Part shown: positions 6,320 through 6,384 of the stretch, in pieces | Layout of the letters: each line of letters begins with the position of its first letter | Numbering within the stretch: the stretch's first letter is position 1 | NCBI GenBank assembly: GCA_026990815.1 | Contig: JALXCS010000155.1 | Location: 1-6,384, forward strand | DNA length: 6,384 nucleotides | Direction: 5' to 3' | Origin: Methylomonas sp. | GTDB taxonomy: Bacteria; Pseudomonadota; Gammaproteobacteria; Methylococcales; Methylomonadaceae | Position numbers and translations under genes: made by a program | Notes under the pieces: model-generated | The model's database searches: none | What the model was told of the DNA's origin: nothing | The model's input: the letters and a program-made list of their open reading frames with translations, nothing else

Positions 6320-6384
6320 ATGGACAGCACCATATTGACTGACTTTATCCCAAAACTGCTCCCATCGATTCGAACGCTCCAGGG
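6320..6384 (+). CDS. 5' end of an unidentified reading frame, possibly a mobile-element gene
   Basis: An ATG at 6320 opens a frame that stays open to the window edge (21 full codons, beginning MDSTILTDFIPKLL). An in-frame TGA at 6305-6307 makes this the first possible ATG. TATGAT at 6303-6308 resembles a -10 box, but it is very close to the ATG and the best -35 (TTGGTT, 6279-6284) is poor. No Shine-Dalgarno is visible. The repeat directly upstream, which has a shortened partner at the other end of the window, is what suggests an insertion-sequence gene. The peptide alone is too short to identify. Confidence 0.35.
   Translation, partial: MDSTILTDFIPKLLPSIRTLQ

Larger units (their letters stand above)
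6018..6384. other. 367-base region without a complete gene
   Basis: No full-length gene fits here. Contents in order: a weak AT-rich hairpin just after the operon (TATTTTC 6030-6036, GAAAATA 6049-6055, 12-base loop, no T-tract, so not a convincing terminator); an 8-bp palindrome TAGTACTA (6070-6077); a short hydrophobic minus-strand frame (6075-6170); the right arm of the long-range repeat (6207-6227); a 10-bp palindrome CAAGCGCTTG (6272-6281); and an open frame running off the end from 6320. The mix of a gene fragment and repeat sequence suggests a decayed or recombined junction. Confidence 0.6.

Overview
The window looks like AT-rich chromosomal DNA from a Gram-negative bacterium, most likely a gammaproteobacterium. 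The evidence is an E. coli-type PdxA, an outer-membrane beta-barrel ending in Phe, Sec signal peptides, and a periplasmic LolA-fold protein paired with an RND/MMPL exporter. I cannot name a genus.

Layout: positions 1-176 are non-coding and hold one arm of a long-range inverted repeat. pdxA (vitamin B6 synthesis) lies on the minus strand at 177-1178. A 195-bp divergent intergenic region with repeated TATACT-like sequences separates it from a plus-strand three-gene operon. The operon encodes an inner-membrane RND/MMPL exporter (1374-3665), a periplasmic LolA-like 'outer membrane lipoprotein-sorting' protein (3662-4828; its start overlaps the exporter stop as ATGA) and a predicted outer-membrane beta-barrel (4833-6017; 4-bp gap). 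The last 367 bases hold no complete gene. They contain a 31-codon hydrophobic minus-strand fragment, the second repeat arm, and the beginning of a plus-strand reading frame that leaves the window at 6320-6384.

The most interesting content is the operon. Its three products are predicted to sit in the inner membrane, the periplasm and the outer membrane, so together they could form a complete path for moving a lipid or other hydrophobic molecule across the envelope. The cargo cannot be read from the sequence. The LolA-like protein also carries about 125 residues of polar, glycine-free, probably disordered sequence between its signal peptide and its domain, which is unusual for the family.

A second structural observation is a 21-bp perfect inverted repeat (88-108 and 6207-6227), with a further matching block beyond each arm, that brackets all the intact genes. 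It looks like two copies of a dispersed element, the left one shortened, and may mark mobile-element remnants or recombination sites.
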